NCBI GenBank assembly: GCA_900299195.1 | Contig: OMIX01000037.1 | Span: forward strand, 1-32,971 | From: Deltaproteobacteria bacterium | GTDB lineage: Bacteria > Bdellovibrionota > FAC87 > UBA2466 | Reading direction: 5' to 3' | Length of the DNA stretch: 32,971 nucleotides | Part shown: positions 32,903 through 32,971 of the stretch, in pieces | How positions within the stretch are numbered: the stretch's first letter is position 1 | Layout: every line of letters starts with the position of its first letter | The notes under the pieces: model-generated | Seen by the model: the letters and a program-made list of their open reading frames with translations, nothing else | The model's database searches: none | What the model was told of the DNA's origin: nothing | Translations under genes and position numbers: made by a program

Positions 32903-32971
32903 GGGCGGTTAGCTCAGCTGGATAGAGCACATGGCTTCGAACCATGGGGTCAGGGGTTCGACTCCCTTACC
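32903..32971 (+). tRNA. tRNA-Arg (anticodon UCG), 3' end cut by the window
   Basis: Acceptor strand GGGCGGT (32903-32909), D-arm GCTC...GAGC, anticodon stem CATGG/CCATG with loop CTTCGAA, hence anticodon UCG reading CGA, then T-arm AGGGG-TTCGACT-CCCTT. A at position 20 and C at 35 are the known Arg identity bases. The last few acceptor bases and CCA lie beyond the window. Confidence 0.93.

Noticed and set aside
1-32971. CRISPR arrays, rRNA genes, complete insertion sequences
   Set aside because: No regularly spaced short repeats, no rRNA-like stretches and no transposase or integrase reading frames were seen.

Overview
The window looks like a chromosomal segment of a flagellated, aerobic, low-to-mid GC Gram-negative bacterium. 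The best guess is the Bdellovibrionota/Oligoflexia side of the old deltaproteobacteria. This is inferred from three things: a run icd-mdh-sucC-sucD-ndk, short D0/D1-only flagellin, and many secreted hydrolases and divergent signalling proteins. No marker gene for taxonomy is present, so the assignment is tentative.

Region 1 (1-4526) is an accessory island of about 4.4 kb. It is bounded by two identical 81-bp copies (1-81 and 4446-4526) of the 3' end of one gene. Between them lie a P-loop ATPase of the DUF4143 type with a large palindrome at its start, a GT-C-like membrane glycosyltransferase, and about 1.3 kb of non-coding DNA. That DNA holds three related, partly deleted copies of an unnamed repeat (ends GGACATTTACC(A/T)GG and CCAGGTAAATAC) and a 60-bp imperfect inverted repeat. 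No recombinase gene is visible.

Region 2 (4529-6734, minus) holds hmgA and a coupled haem-oxygenase-fold protein. Region 3 (6951-10852, plus) is an aa3-type cytochrome c oxidase operon: coxB, coxA with a His-rich N-terminus, coxC, a subunit IV and a small Cys-containing membrane protein. Region 4 (10858-13037, minus) pairs a TPR/winged-helix regulator with a secreted protein of unknown function. Region 5 (13317-17170, plus) has a secreted M14 carboxypeptidase with a strong terminator, a secreted S1 protease and a polytopic GT-C-like protein.

Region 6 (17476-20631) contains a HAD phosphatase/sugar nucleotidyltransferase fusion behind an attenuator-like leader, a sigma-54 activator without a sensory domain, and a stand-alone CoaB that overlaps it tail to tail. 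Region 7 (20632-22991) is flagellin with a long leader that includes a start-stop mini-ORF, followed by a CheD-like/pseudo-receiver fusion. Region 8 (23031-24420, minus) has a pterin-4a-carbinolamine dehydratase and an HtrA protease. Region 9 (24559-29193, plus) is the TCA-cycle operon icd-mdh-sucC-sucD-ndk with a terminator. Region 10 (29252-32794, minus) encodes a histidine kinase flanked by two degenerate receiver domains, a periplasmic thioredoxin/TPR protein and PlsY. A tRNA-Arg(UCG), cut by the window end, closes the segment.

The most unusual content is the repeat-rich island in region 1, followed by the degenerate chemotaxis/receiver proteins and the leader structures upstream of the flagellin and the HAD fusion. 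All function calls come from reading motifs by eye; no database search was run.
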